Source: JAWLHA01 sp041690535 (GTDB lineage Bacteria > Pseudomonadota > Gammaproteobacteria > Thiohalomonadales > Thiohalomonadaceae). From it: a stretch of DNA of 28,033 nucleotides. The position numbers and the translations under genes were made by a program. Positions 1 through 9,826 of this stretch are shown here, one piece after another. Every line of letters starts with the position of its first letter. Position 1 is the first letter of the stretch. Location: the NCBI GenBank assembly GCA_041690535.1, contig JAWLHA010000058.1, positions 1 through 28,033 on the forward strand. Direction: 5' to 3'. The notes under the pieces were generated by a model that was not told the origin of the DNA, did no database searches, and saw nothing but the letters and a program-made list of their open reading frames with translations.

Positions 1-92
1 GCGCTTATCCACCCTACCTCGGTTCGCTGCCCCCGCCACCTGCGGCGCAATTTGGCTGCGATTGGCGATCTTTCCGTTTACCTGTTCGGTGC
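1..92 (+). repeat. Dispersed intergenic repeat, copy A (left end at window edge)
   Basis: This stretch aligns by eye with 19154-19240. Shared blocks in the same order are an ATCC(A/G)CCC start, TTCGCTGCCC, a TTGCGG-like core, GGCTG-GAT-GGCG, TCTTTCCG and a CTGTTCGGTGC end. The terminal motif CCGTTTACCTG recurs near 21231 and at 25701. It ends directly against the TPP aptamer. It has no coding potential. It is a degenerate non-coding repeat of unknown origin and may extend left of the window. Confidence 0.6.
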
Positions 93-172
93 TCTAGGGG
101 TGCCCGGAAGCTTGCCGGGCTGAGAGAGACCCTCCGAACCTGATCCGGTTAGTCCCGGCGTAGGAAAGCGGT
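93..172 (+). promoter_or_regulatory. TPP riboswitch (THI element) controlling thiC
   Basis: The conserved aptamer blocks appear in order: GGGGTGCC, GGCTGAGA, ACCC, GAACCTGATCCGGTT and a CCGGCGTAGGAA block, which together form the thi-box that binds thiamine pyrophosphate. It lies about 70 nt upstream of the thiC start, the classic position. No intrinsic terminator with a T-run lies between aptamer and gene. Control is therefore probably by sequestering the AAGGA ribosome site at 231-235, or by transcript decay, rather than by attenuation; this last point is inference. Confidence 0.95.
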
Positions 173-241
173 GCTGCCCACAGGCGCCCCCTCCATCCTT
201 CGCCCCCTCCGGAACCGAACAACCTTTTCCAAGGACACGTC

Positions 242-2119
<1,878 letters not shown>

Positions 2120-2130
2120 GCCTCATCTGT

Positions 2131-2151
2131 GCCGGCCCGGTGCGGGCCGGC
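2131..2151 (+). terminator. Hairpin downstream of thiC
   Basis: GCCGGCCCG and CGGGCCGGC form a 9-bp GC stem with a 3-nt loop, 11 nt after the thiC stop. There is no T-run, so this may be a weak terminator or a 3' stabilising hairpin. Confidence 0.45.
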
Positions 2152-2208
2152 GCCCTCCTCAACGAGGATGTTCCACGGCAGGAGCGAATCCCCCTTCCAA
2201 GCCGTTTT

Positions 2209-2234
2209 CCGGGGTGGTCTCTCGACCACCCCGG
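2209..2234. other. Perfect 11-bp inverted repeat with TCTC loop
   Basis: CCGGGGTGGTC and GACCACCCCGG are exact inverse complements separated by four bases. The position is between thiC and the haem lipoprotein gene. No T-run follows on either strand, so it is not a textbook terminator. It may act as an mRNA end-protecting hairpin for thiC or as a leader element upstream of the promoter at 2293. Confidence 0.5.
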
Positions 2235-2292
2235 CCCCGTGCCCAGTGCCAAAAGCGTGAACGGGTCTACAGAAGAACCCTGAACCTTGTGC

Positions 2293-2301
2293 TGGTATGA
2301 T
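2293..2301 (+). promoter_or_regulatory. Candidate extended -10 promoter
   Basis: TGGTATGAT fits an extended -10 (TGn plus TATGAT) about 65 nt before the start at 2366. No convincing -35 is visible, as is common for extended -10 promoters. It would drive the three-gene cluster at 2366-7890. Confidence 0.35.
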
Positions 2302-2365
2302 GCGCAGGAAGCGTTGGCCTGTGGGGACGCAGGCCAACCTGCAAGAACAACAATAAGGGGGAATC

Positions 2366-5300
2366 ATGCGCCTTCTGTTTGCCACTGTCCTCTGCCTTGC
2401 GCTCGCCGCGTGCATCTCCCCCGACAACGAAACGGTCGAGGGGACCGGCACGCCCGACATCCCGGTCTGCGGCACGATCCCCGGGGCCGGCGACGGCGCC
2501 GACTACAGACCGCTCGAACCCCGCACCTTCGCCGCGGATGGGCGGGTGCACCCCGATCTCTTCTATCTCGCCTGGTCCACCCTGGACAGCCGCTCCGACC
2601 TGCGTTTCCCTGCCCGGGGCTACGAGGGCACCGGGTTCGAAGACAAGCTGATGGTCTCCCGGGAAGAGCCGGACGGCAGCATCAGCACCTGGCAACTCCT
2701 GCCGAAGCTGAACGACTCCTGCCAGGATGTGGAGAAGATCCGCCTCCACAGCTTCGATGTCGCCCCGGACGGCAAGACCCTCTACCTCTCCATGCGGCGC
2801 GACAGCGACCCCCACCTGGCCATCTACGCCTTCGACGTCAACGCCTACAGCTTCGAAAAGCTCGCCGGGCAGGCAGGGGCCGACCTCATCAATCCCACCT
2901 ACGTGGGCGATGACCCGCAGAGCGGCCATCCCATCCTCTTCGTGGCCAAGACCGTGGAGAAGGAGGAGATCCCGGTGAACTATTTCGCCGGGGTCCTGCG
3001 CGACGAATACGACCGCGCCCCGACGCCGCTCATCCACCGCCTGGATGCGGTAACGGGCGACCTGTTCCGCATCGGCCTGAACAACTCCCACCAGACCGAG
3101 CCGGTGGCCATCCCCGGGCCGGACGGCACGCCACTGGTGGTCTTCACCCAGTGGGAACACCAGCAGACAGTCAACCGCTTCGCCCTGTGGAAGATGCAGG
3201 TGGACGGCAGCGACAACTTCACCTTCTACGGTCAGGAGTCGCGCACCGATCGCAGCGGCGCCAACCTCTTCTCCCCCCGGGCGATCCGCTCCGGCCCCTA
3301 CCAGGGGTATGTGCTCATGACCGAGGGGGCGCGCAGCAACCACAGCTTCGCCGCGGAGGGGGACATCCTCATGACCCTCCGGGCCGACCTCGACCTGCGC
3401 AGTGCACCGCTGTTCCTCTCCCGGGTGGACAACAGCACCGGCGACGACGTCCGCATCGCCCGCTCGCCCGAGCACTACAACGCCGAGAGCTTCGTCTACG
3501 CCCATCGCGAGACGGTGGACAACACCTACAGCCTCTATGTAAAGGACTATCCGGCGGCCCCGGACCAGAGCGTGGTCGGCAACGGTCCCGGGACCCTCAT
3601 CATCGCCGACCCCCACTACCATTTCGTGCAGCCGCGCAGCTTCTACCCGCCGCCGAGCGCCCAGGCCGCCCCCGGCGAGGGGGACCTGGGGGAGAGCCGC
3701 AGCTCCTTTACCAACCCGGCCCTGGACGGCAAGTCCGGTTTCCTGGTGCAGAACCTCACCGAGTCGGACAATGGGGTGCAGCATCAGCTGGACGGCATCG
3801 CCCCCGACGACATTGCCCTGCAGTTCTTCATCCCCTCCCACACCTTCGACGACTCCTCTACCGTGGGGGTGGGCAACTCCCCGGAGATGAGTATCCCGGC
3901 CAGCGGCTTCATCCGGCCGGAGAGCGACGGCTCGCTCGGCGTGATCGTCAAGAGCGGGCTCTATGTGTGGAAGGTGAACAAACGCTTTAACCTCCAGGGT
4001 CAGGACGTCTGGATCCCGGTACGGGCCGAACGGCAGGAGGTGAGTTTCGTCCCCAACCGGGTGAACGCCTGCAACCAGTGCCATCAGGAGCGTTCCCAGG
4101 AGAACATCGACCACTACGCCCACTTCGAGTCCATCGCGGCGACGAAGATGAAGAGCGCCGACCTCTCCGCGGTGCCCGACATCACCAGCTACAACGCCTA
4201 CGCGGCAGTGCCCGATTTCCACCGCGACATCATGCCCCTGTTCACCACTCCCGGGCGTCAGGGGCAGTCCTGCGCCGACTGTCACAATGCCCGCGACAAG
4301 CTGAATCTCTCCAATCCCACCGGGCCCGAGGCGAGAAATGCCACCTGGCGCACCCTGGTGAGCGGCGCCCACCGGCTGCCGAGCGGGCGGGTGGTCCCTT
4401 ACGTCTCCTCCTCCATCAATCCCCTGGGGATGGACGACGACTACCAGCCGGCCCCGTTCCTCTGGTCCCTGCTGCTCAACGACGACCTCACGGTGCCGCC
4501 CGAGGCGGGTTTCCCCAACAACGGCAGCCGCGTGCTCGTTCGCCCCGGCGATTATGGCGCCACCTACGATGCCGAGGTGGAGCAGGCCATTGCGGAGGTC
4601 AACGCGGCCTATGACCACAGCGCCCACTGGAGCGCGGCCCAGGTGCAGCAGTTCATCACCTACGCCACCACCCAAGTCCCGGTGGGGCTTTCCGATCGCA
4701 TCGACTTCCAGGCGCAGGGGGCGGACTACCTCGGCAGCGCCGCGGGGCAGAAGGCCTATCAGGCCCTGGTGCGCAACTGCTTCGAATGCCACAACAACCA
4801 CATCGAGGGGGGCATCGACGGCGACGGCTTTGGCCTGCCCCAGGAGAAACGCTTCGCCGGCGACACCGATCTCAAGAGCCGCCAGCTTCGTTTCGTGATC
4901 TGGTCGCACCTGGCGCAGAAGGGCGACACCACGTACTCGCCTTATCCCTGGCAGAGCGATCTGGAGACCGCCATGTATCGCACCCTGGAGTCGGCCCGCT
5001 ACCGCATCGACTTCGCCAACCCGTCGGAGTCGGAGCTGCTGGTCTATGCCCGGGCGGATCAGCTGCACGACAACGTGCAACATCCGGCCGTCCTCAGTGA
5101 GGCTCACCCCGACTACCTGGCCCTTTCGGAATGGATCAATGGCGGGGCGGCCATCAACCAGCCGCCCACCCTGGCCGAGCCGCTGTCGCCGCTCACCTTC
5201 GCCGAATACGACGAACCCGCCTGGAGCACGCCGCTCGCCTGGAGCGATCCCGATGGCGACTACCCGGTGGGAGACCTCTCCCAGCTGATGCTCCTCGGCA

Positions 5301-6373
5301 GCGGGAGCGCGGCGCACACCGCCAACGACTCCATGCTGGCCCTCGACTACCTCAGTCTGAACAGCGCGCGGGTGAAGACCTACGCCATCCTCGGCGACCG
5401 GGGCACCCATCAGTTCGATGTCCGGGTCACGGATGGCCAGCAGGGCACCACGGCCCAGAGCTTGCCGGTGACCATCACCAGCGATTACATCGTGCCCACC
5501 CCGCGGGCCGATCTGCCTACCGCCTACGCCTTCTATACGGTGCGCGCCAGCGGCGAACTGCGGCGCATCGACAGTGATGGTACCGACCGCTCCGTCGGCT
5601 TCATCGACGGATACACCACCGACTTCACCACCGTCTACCGCCGCGCCGACCAGGGCTGGTTGTACTTCTTCGACCAGGGCAGGCAACGGGTCCACGTGGT
5701 GGACGAGCGTGACGCTTCGGTGCGGTTTACCATTCAGTTGGATCACCAGCCCAACAAAGAGACCGCCACCCACAAGCAGACCGTCTACCTTCTGTGGTGG
5801 CGCCCGGCGGACGGGCTAAGCGCGGCAAGTGCCTGCGCGGGCGGCGAACTCCAGGCGGTATTGGAGAGCAAGCTCAGCGAAACCCGGAACGGCGACTTCT
5901 ATGTGGGCCTCGGCTGCGGGGAGCCGCCGCTTTCCGGGGACACAATGGCGGTCGTGCCCGAGTATCGGACCCGTCTGCCCGATGGCGGCAACACCATTGG
6001 CGTCTATGTCTGGCGCCGCGCCACCTTCATGACTCATTGGGCCAATGAGAGTATCGATCGCCTGAATGTGCTGAATCTGGTCACCGGCAAGCCGAAGTTC
6101 CTGACCGATTACGCATTCCAGGAGAGGGTCTACCAAGACACCCTCTACCCGGCACGGGACTACCACAATGTGCGGGCGGTGGTGGTGGGTGCAGATGGCG
6201 CGTTCTACGGTTTCAACAAGGACCCGGATCGCCCGGTGGAGATGTTCAATTTCGATCCCCTGGAGGGGGTGCAGATGCCCGTGGCGCTGCCGGCGTGGCT
6301 GCAGGCCTACCTGGAAAGTCCGTTGCTCTACGGCACACCCTTCCTGGTGATCGAGCCGCGGTCCGCGCCGTGA
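2366..6373 (+). CDS. Tri-haem c-type lipoprotein, HzsA-related, with propeller-like and cadherin-like regions
   Basis: This 1335-residue protein begins with a lipoprotein signal peptide whose lipobox is LAAC (Cys16). Position +2 is Ile rather than Asp, so outer-membrane sorting is predicted. Residues about 50-450 look like a beta-propeller (repeated APDGKTLYLS and TEPVAIPGPDGTPLVVFTQW-type blades). Three c-type haem sites follow: CNQCH at 569-573, CADCH at 636-640 and CFECH at 805-809. Residues about 931-1040 form an Ig/cadherin-like domain (DPDGD, FDVRVTDGQ), and the C-terminal 300 residues resemble a second propeller. The architecture recalls proteins annotated HzsA-related (hydrazine synthase alpha-like), but it is far longer than HzsA and nothing here indicates anammox chemistry. 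The substrate is unknown. AAGGGGG precedes the ATG. It is probably the first gene of an operon with the next two. Confidence 0.75.
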   Translation: MRLLFATVLCLALAACISPDNETVEGTGTPDIPVCGTIPGAGDGADYRPLEPRTFAADGRVHPDLFYLAWSTLDSRSDLRFPARGYEGTGFEDKLMVSREEPDGSISTWQLLPKLNDSCQDVEKIRLHSFDVAPDGKTLYLSMRRDSDPHLAIYAFDVNAYSFEKLAGQAGADLINPTYVGDDPQSGHPILFVAKTVEKEEIPVNYFAGVLRDEYDRAPTPLIHRLDAVTGDLFRIGLNNSHQTEPVAIPGPDGTPLVVFTQWEHQQTVNRFALWKMQVDGSDNFTFYGQESRTDRSGANLFSPRAIRSGPYQGYVLMTEGARSNHSFAAEGDILMTLRADLDLRSAPLFLSRVDNSTGDDVRIARSPEHYNAESFVYAHRETVDNTYSLYVKDYPAAPDQSVVGNGPGTLIIADPHYHFVQPRSFYPPPSAQAAPGEGDLGESRSSFTNPALDGKSGFLVQNLTESDNGVQHQLDGIAPDDIALQFFIPSHTFDDSSTVGVGNSPEMSIPASGFIRPESDGSLGVIVKSGLYVWKVNKRFNLQGQDVWIPVRAERQEVSFVPNRVNACNQCHQERSQENIDHYAHFESIAATKMKSADLSAVPDITSYNAYAAVPDFHRDIMPLFTTPGRQGQSCADCHNARDKLNLSNPTGPEARNATWRTLVSGAHRLPSGRVVPYVSSSINPLGMDDDYQPAPFLWSLLLNDDLTVPPEAGFPNNGSRVLVRPGDYGATYDAEVEQAIAEVNAAYDHSAHWSAAQVQQFITYATTQVPVGLSDRIDFQAQGADYLGSAAGQKAYQALVRNCFECHNNHIEGGIDGDGFGLPQEKRFAGDTDLKSRQLRFVIWSHLAQKGDTTYSPYPWQSDLETAMYRTLESARYRIDFANPSESELLVYARADQLHDNVQHPAVLSEAHPDYLALSEWINGGAAINQPPTLAEPLSPLTFAEYDEPAWSTPLAWSDPDGDYPVGDLSQLMLLGSGSAAHTANDSMLALDYLSLNSARVKTYAILGDRGTHQFDVRVTDGQQGTTAQSLPVTITSDYIVPTPRADLPTAYAFYTVRASGELRRIDSDGTDRSVGFIDGYTTDFTTVYRRADQGWLYFFDQGRQRVHVVDERDASVRFTIQLDHQPNKETATHKQTVYLLWWRPADGLSAASACAGGELQAVLESKLSETRNGDFYVGLGCGEPPLSGDTMAVVPEYRTRLPDGGNTIGVYVWRRATFMTHWANESIDRLNVLNLVTGKPKFLTDYAFQERVYQDTLYPARDYHNVRAVVVGADGAFYGFNKDPDRPVEMFNFDPLEGVQMPVALPAWLQAYLESPLLYGTPFLVIEPRSAP

Positions 6374-6386
6374 GAGAGGCAACGGG

Positions 6387-7208
6387 ATGGTGACAGGGAT
6401 TGGGGAAGTGGGTGGCGCAACGCAGGAGAGCGGCCCCCTCGCCGCGGGTTTGCGGCTGCGACGGGGCCGGGTCGGGCTGCTGGGGTTAGGCGTGGCGCTG
6501 CTCTGTCCCGGCCCGGACGCCGCCTGGGCGGCGGAATCAGGGGAGCTGCAAACGTGGTATCGGGCGTATGCCGATCGTGAGTTGCACGCAGCCCAGCGGG
6601 CGGCCAATTCGCCCGGGCACTCCGACTGGTGGATCAGCGCCTCGGCAGCTATCATCCAGGAGCCGACCCAAGGGGGCGCGGTGGCCCTGGGGTATTTGCG
6701 CCGGGGCACCGAGTGGCGCCTGGGCGTGGGCCAGCTCAGGATGACGCGGGAGACGCGGCTGGGTTCGTTCGATGCCCGCGAGGCGTTTGCTTCATCCAAC
6801 CTCTCCGGCTACGTGGACTGGTATCCTTTTTCCGGCGGATTCCACCTGGGCGCGGGCATCGTGCTGCAGACGGCCGAGACGGAGCTGACCGCAACGCCAG
6901 ACCCTGACCGGGTCTTCACCATTAACGGGCGCCTTTATACCAGCGAACAGCTCGGCTCACTACGCGGGACCATCCGCTACAGTCCAGCGGTTCCCTACGT
7001 CGGCGTGGGGTGGAGCCAGCGGGTGGATCGCTGGCGCCTCAGAAGTGATTTCGGGGTGGTGTTCAATCTGCAACCTGAACTGGAGCTGAAGAGCGGCTCG
7101 ACCCTGGCGGGGAGCGAAACCGATCTCCAGGCACTGGCGGCCGAGTTGCAGAAGGACATCGACAACTTCTACGCACTCGTATCCCTCGGCATCTCCTATG
7201 GGCTTTGA
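6387..7208 (+). CDS. Predicted outer-membrane beta-barrel protein, function unknown
   Basis: This 273-residue protein starts 13 bp after the haem lipoprotein gene. A long basic N-region is followed by a hydrophobic core and a signal-peptidase-like AWA site near residue 50. The mature part shows alternating amphipathic strands rich in Gly, Tyr and Trp (GYVDWYPFSGGFHLGAG, PYVGVGWSQRV, FALVSLGISYGL-type endings), as in small beta-barrels of about eight to ten strands. A charged, probably helical stretch (about 245-262) precedes the last strand. No family was recognised with certainty. The signal peptide is unusually long, so a downstream start such as the GTG at codon 8 is possible. The context suggests an outer-membrane partner for the lipoprotein. 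Confidence 0.6.
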   Translation: MVTGIGEVGGATQESGPLAAGLRLRRGRVGLLGLGVALLCPGPDAAWAAESGELQTWYRAYADRELHAAQRAANSPGHSDWWISASAAIIQEPTQGGAVALGYLRRGTEWRLGVGQLRMTRETRLGSFDAREAFASSNLSGYVDWYPFSGGFHLGAGIVLQTAETELTATPDPDRVFTINGRLYTSEQLGSLRGTIRYSPAVPYVGVGWSQRVDRWRLRSDFGVVFNLQPELELKSGSTLAGSETDLQALAAELQKDIDNFYALVSLGISYGL

Positions 7209-7890
7209 GTCTCAGGCGGTCGGCAGGATTTGGGCAGCGCTCTTTGCCTGTTGCGCAGGAGTCGCGATCCTGGCCGGACTCATCCTCAGCGCAGCGGACA
7301 GCGCGCCCTGGTACCGGCTGTCGGCTGAGAGGCTGGATGTCGGTGCTGCGGTGCGACCCTCCGACCCCTTGCTGTTGCACCAGGCGATTCGGGTCTACTT
7401 CGTCGAGCCCGGCGATGGGCTGATCCAGAACCCCCATTTCACCAATCCGGAGCGCCACCACCTGCGGGATGTGAAGCGACTGCTGGAAGCCCTGCGTCAG
7501 GCCGCCTGGACCGCCCTGGCCGCAGCCGCTGCCTTGGTGGTGTTGCTGGCGGGGGTGCGCCGTGCCACCCGGCGCGCGATGCTGTCACGAATACTGCCCT
7601 ACACGGGCAAGGGGCTGCTCCTTGCCGCCGGGCTGGTGATCTCTATTCCGCTCCTCGGCTTTCGCGATCTGTTCGATGGACTGCATGCCGTCGTCTTCTC
7701 ACCGGGTAGTTGGGTGTTCCAGGGCGATGCCCTGCTGGTGCGTCTCTATCCCCTGGAGTTCTTCCGCGATACCACCGTGCTGATAGCCTCCTTGTTGTTG
7801 CTCAATGGGGTGTTGCTCACATGTCAGCGTCTTCTCCCGCAGGCGGAAGGGCGAGGCCTCGCCCGTCCTGAATATGGGTCCGGAACGTGA
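7198..7890 (+). CDS. DUF1461/TIGR01906 integral membrane protein, Lit-like
   Basis: The start overlaps the previous gene by 11 bp, which indicates translational coupling. The 230-residue product has four hydrophobic segments, at about 12-33, 103-120, 138-155 and 194-209. A large extracytoplasmic loop lies between the first two and another between the last two. The family signature HHLRDVK places a His at 88, and LHAVVFSPGSW places a second His at 163. The DUF1461/TIGR01906 family includes Lit, the lipoprotein intramolecular transacylase of Firmicutes, which moves an acyl chain onto the N-terminal cysteine of lipoproteins; its two essential histidines have similar spacing as I recall. Whether this protein has that activity is unknown. 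Its place beside a lipoprotein gene makes the idea attractive. Family assignment is fairly secure; function is inference. Confidence 0.65.
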   Translation: MGFESQAVGRIWAALFACCAGVAILAGLILSAADSAPWYRLSAERLDVGAAVRPSDPLLLHQAIRVYFVEPGDGLIQNPHFTNPERHHLRDVKRLLEALRQAAWTALAAAAALVVLLAGVRRATRRAMLSRILPYTGKGLLLAAGLVISIPLLGFRDLFDGLHAVVFSPGSWVFQGDALLVRLYPLEFFRDTTVLIASLLLLNGVLLTCQRLLPQAEGRGLARPEYGSGT

Positions 7891-8030
7891 CCGAGGTCAA
7901 CAGTGCTCCAAATGCGAAGCATCGGCATGGGGCTTTCTGCTAAGCTACGGCGCTCGGGAACGGTGGCCCGGCCAGGGACACCGCGCACCTTAATCACCCC
8001 GGGACTCCGCGGCCATTGATAGGTAGACCG

Positions 8031-8633
8031 ATGTCTGAGCTCAATACCCCCTTTTCCGATGCGGAACTTGAAGAACTCGACTCCTTCCTGCTCTCCGAAG
8101 CATGCGATGACGAGACACTCTCTGTGGACGAAGCGCACGGCTTTCTGACCGCGCTCGTCGCGGCACCCCTGGAGGTGGCCCCGGAGGAGTGGGCACGCGC
8201 CATCTGGGGCGAACCGCGCTTTGCCGATACCGCCCAGGAGCGGCGGATGAACGACCTGCTGCAGCGCTTGCACAATGACATCGCCACCACCTTGCAACAG
8301 GGGTTGCCGTTCGAGCCGCTGGTGGTGGAGGTGGAGGAGCAGGGCGAGGTGTTTGAGGCGTATGAGGGGTGGTGCTTCGGCTTCATGCTCGGGGTTTCCC
8401 ACAACCAGGACCTTTGGGCGCTGTTGCCGAAGGATGAACAGGCGCTCGTCGCCCCGATGGCCCAACTGGCGCTGCTGGAGAGCGAGGAGGAGGAAGAGCC
8501 GGAGATGGACGAGGAGGAGTATTCCTCCTGGATCGAGCTGCTGCCCGGTGCGGTGGTGGGCCTCTACTCCTTCTGGCACAGTGCTCGTGGTCAGGAGGCG
8601 TTGGCCGCCGGCGAGGGCAACGCCCTGCACTGA
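8031..8633 (+). CDS. UPF0149 family protein (YecA/YgfB-like)
   Basis: This 200-residue acidic cytosolic protein carries the family hallmark DEAHGFLTALVAAP followed by EEWARAIWGE in its first 60 residues, then the EAYEGWCFGFMLGV helix at about 115-128. The very acidic segment ESEEEEEPEMDEEE lies near 150. The C-terminal SEC-C zinc motif found in many YecA proteins is absent, so it resembles the shorter YgfB-type form. The biochemical role of the family is poorly defined. I chose the ATG at 8031 (MSELNTPFS), which has an AGG-containing leader, over the in-frame TTG at 8016. It appears to be transcribed alone. Confidence 0.85.
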   Translation: MSELNTPFSDAELEELDSFLLSEACDDETLSVDEAHGFLTALVAAPLEVAPEEWARAIWGEPRFADTAQERRMNDLLQRLHNDIATTLQQGLPFEPLVVEVEEQGEVFEAYEGWCFGFMLGVSHNQDLWALLPKDEQALVAPMAQLALLESEEEEEPEMDEEEYSSWIELLPGAVVGLYSFWHSARGQEALAAGEGNALH

Positions 8634-8682
8634 CCTCTCCGGCCACGCCGGGCATGGCCCTGCCTGGCCCCTTGGCGCCCCC

Positions 8683-8815
8683 GAGCGCCAGAGGGTGGCC
8701 AGGCAGCGTGAGGCCCGCAAAACCTACCTCCAAATCAGTCAGACGCTCGGCATCGACCGCAGCACGGTCACCTGCCTCCTGCGCCGCAAGCGGCACCGGC
8801 TCGGTGCGCTGAGCT
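8683..8815 (+). pseudogene. Transposase-like helix-turn-helix fragment (IS481-like)
   Basis: One frame reads ERQRVARQREARKTYLQI, then a helix-turn-helix-like SQTLGIDRSTVTCLLRR, ending with HRLGAL. This matches the style of the N-terminal HTH of IS481-family transposases (RSTVSRVLRR-LSAL). No start, no DDE domain and no terminal repeats are seen, and the similarity stops abruptly on both sides. It is a decayed insertion-sequence remnant. IS30 or another HTH source is possible. Confidence 0.4.
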
Positions 8816-8921
8816 GCCCGGGAGTCATGCCTTGCGCGCCCTGCAGCCGCCCCTGCGGCCGTCGGGCGGGTGGCGTTGTGAACGGGCGCACACCCGCAAG
8901 CCCAGAGCCTAAACGGCCCTG

Positions 8922-8949
8922 TTGTTTCCCTCAGGCACTTTGTTAGACT
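8922..8949 (+). promoter_or_regulatory. Candidate promoter for the RDD-MoxR-DUF58 operon
   Basis: TTGTTT, a 16-bp spacer and TAGACT with a TGT extension just upstream give a reasonable sigma-70 promoter. It lies about 200 nt before the RDD gene and upstream of the small ORF at 9044. No better candidate is visible in 8820-9150. Confidence 0.4.
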
Positions 8950-9043
8950 CGAAGCCCCGGACGGGGAGGCACGCTGCGGCGTGCGGGGCAAGGAGACAAC
9001 AAGGGCGCGCCCCCGCGCTCAACCAACAGGACAGGGCCTGAGC

Positions 9044-9144
9044 ATGGAAACGATCAATCCCTACCAACCATCTTCATCGCACTTGGGGTGGTCGCCCTCG
9101 TGGGCATCATCGCCGCCATGGTGATCCCCATGTTCGCCGCCTGA
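9044..9144 (+). pseudogene. Tiny single-helix membrane ORF split by an apparent frameshift
   Basis: The ATG at 9044 starts METINPYQ and would stop after 26 codons. From 9067 a different frame reads TIFIALGVVALVGIIAAM then VIPMFAA before the TGA ending at 9144, 10 bp before the RDD start. The two join with a single-base shift near 9066, giving a peptide of about 33 residues with one transmembrane helix. The helix resembles the hydrophobic N-terminus of type IV pilins (GIIAAMVIP) but has no prepilin cleavage site. It could be a real small protein with a sequence error, a decayed gene, or chance. Confidence 0.25.
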
Positions 9145-9154
9145 CTTTCCCCGG

Positions 9155-9826
9155 ATGGAACGGATTGACACGGTCCATACCTTCGAGACCCCTGAAGGTG
9201 TGGATCTGGCGCTTCACGTCGCTGGTCCTGTGCCGCGGGCACTTGCCTTCGTTCTGGATGCGCTCCTTCGCTATGGGGCGCTCCTCGCCCTTGCCATTGT
9301 CCTGCTGCCTCTTGGCGGGCTGGGGGTGGGAGTGTTGCTGATCCTGACCTTCCTTGCGGAGTGGCTCTACCCGGTGCTCTTTGAAGTCACCCGTGGCCAG
9401 ACGCCCGGGAAGAAGGCGATGGGACTGACTGTGGTCCACCAGAACGGGACGCCGGTCACCTGGCCCTCCTCGCTGATTCGCAACCTGTTGCGCGTGGTCG
9501 ACTTTCTTCCGCTTTTTTACGGACTGGGGGTGATCTCGATGCTGGTCGACCACCGTTTCAGGCGTCTGGGAGACCTCGCGGCCGGCACGCTGGTGGTGCA
9601 TGCGCCGGCGGAGCGGGTAGCCGCCGCACTGCCGGACCGCCCGCCCCTGGCGCCGCCGGTGCCGCTCGGTCTGGAGGAGATGCGGGCCATCATCGACTTC
9701 GCCGAACGCGCCGATCTTGCCCCCGAACGGCGCGCGGAGCTGGCCGGGCTTCTGACCCACAAACAGGGCGAGGCAGCCGTCGAAGAGATGCTTGGCTATG
9801 CCAGTTGGCTGGGGCGGGGTCAATGA
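9155..9826 (+). CDS. RDD family membrane protein
   Basis: This 223-residue protein is the first of a six-gene overlapping operon. After a short N-terminal beta segment (ETPEGVDLALHVAGPVPRAL) comes the RDD domain: RALAFVLDALLRYG with its Arg and Asp, two hydrophobic helices at about 38-72, the FEVTRGQTPGKKAMGLTVV motif, and a third helix near FLPLFYGLG ending in DHRFRRLGDLAAGTLVV. The C-terminal 65 residues are soluble and helical. RDD proteins are inner-membrane proteins; some have been linked to ion or osmotic homeostasis, but the role in this operon is unknown. The ATG at 9155 has a weak ribosome site. The stop overlaps the next start as ATGA. Confidence 0.9.
   Translation: MERIDTVHTFETPEGVDLALHVAGPVPRALAFVLDALLRYGALLALAIVLLPLGGLGVGVLLILTFLAEWLYPVLFEVTRGQTPGKKAMGLTVVHQNGTPVTWPSSLIRNLLRVVDFLPLFYGLGVISMLVDHRFRRLGDLAAGTLVVHAPAERVAAALPDRPPLAPPVPLGLEEMRAIIDFAERADLAPERRAELAGLLTHKQGEAAVEEMLGYASWLGRGQ

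Noticed and set aside
2267..5773. A 1168-codon open frame antisense to the haem lipoprotein gene
   Set aside because: GC-rich codon bias removes stops from the antisense frame. The translation is low-complexity in Gly, Val and His with no motif, while the plus-strand protein has a signal peptide and haem sites.
9067..9144. A type IV pilin N-terminus (GIIAAMVIP)
   Set aside because: There is no prepilin G-F-T-L-x-E site and the ORF ends right after the helix, so only a generic membrane helix is supported.
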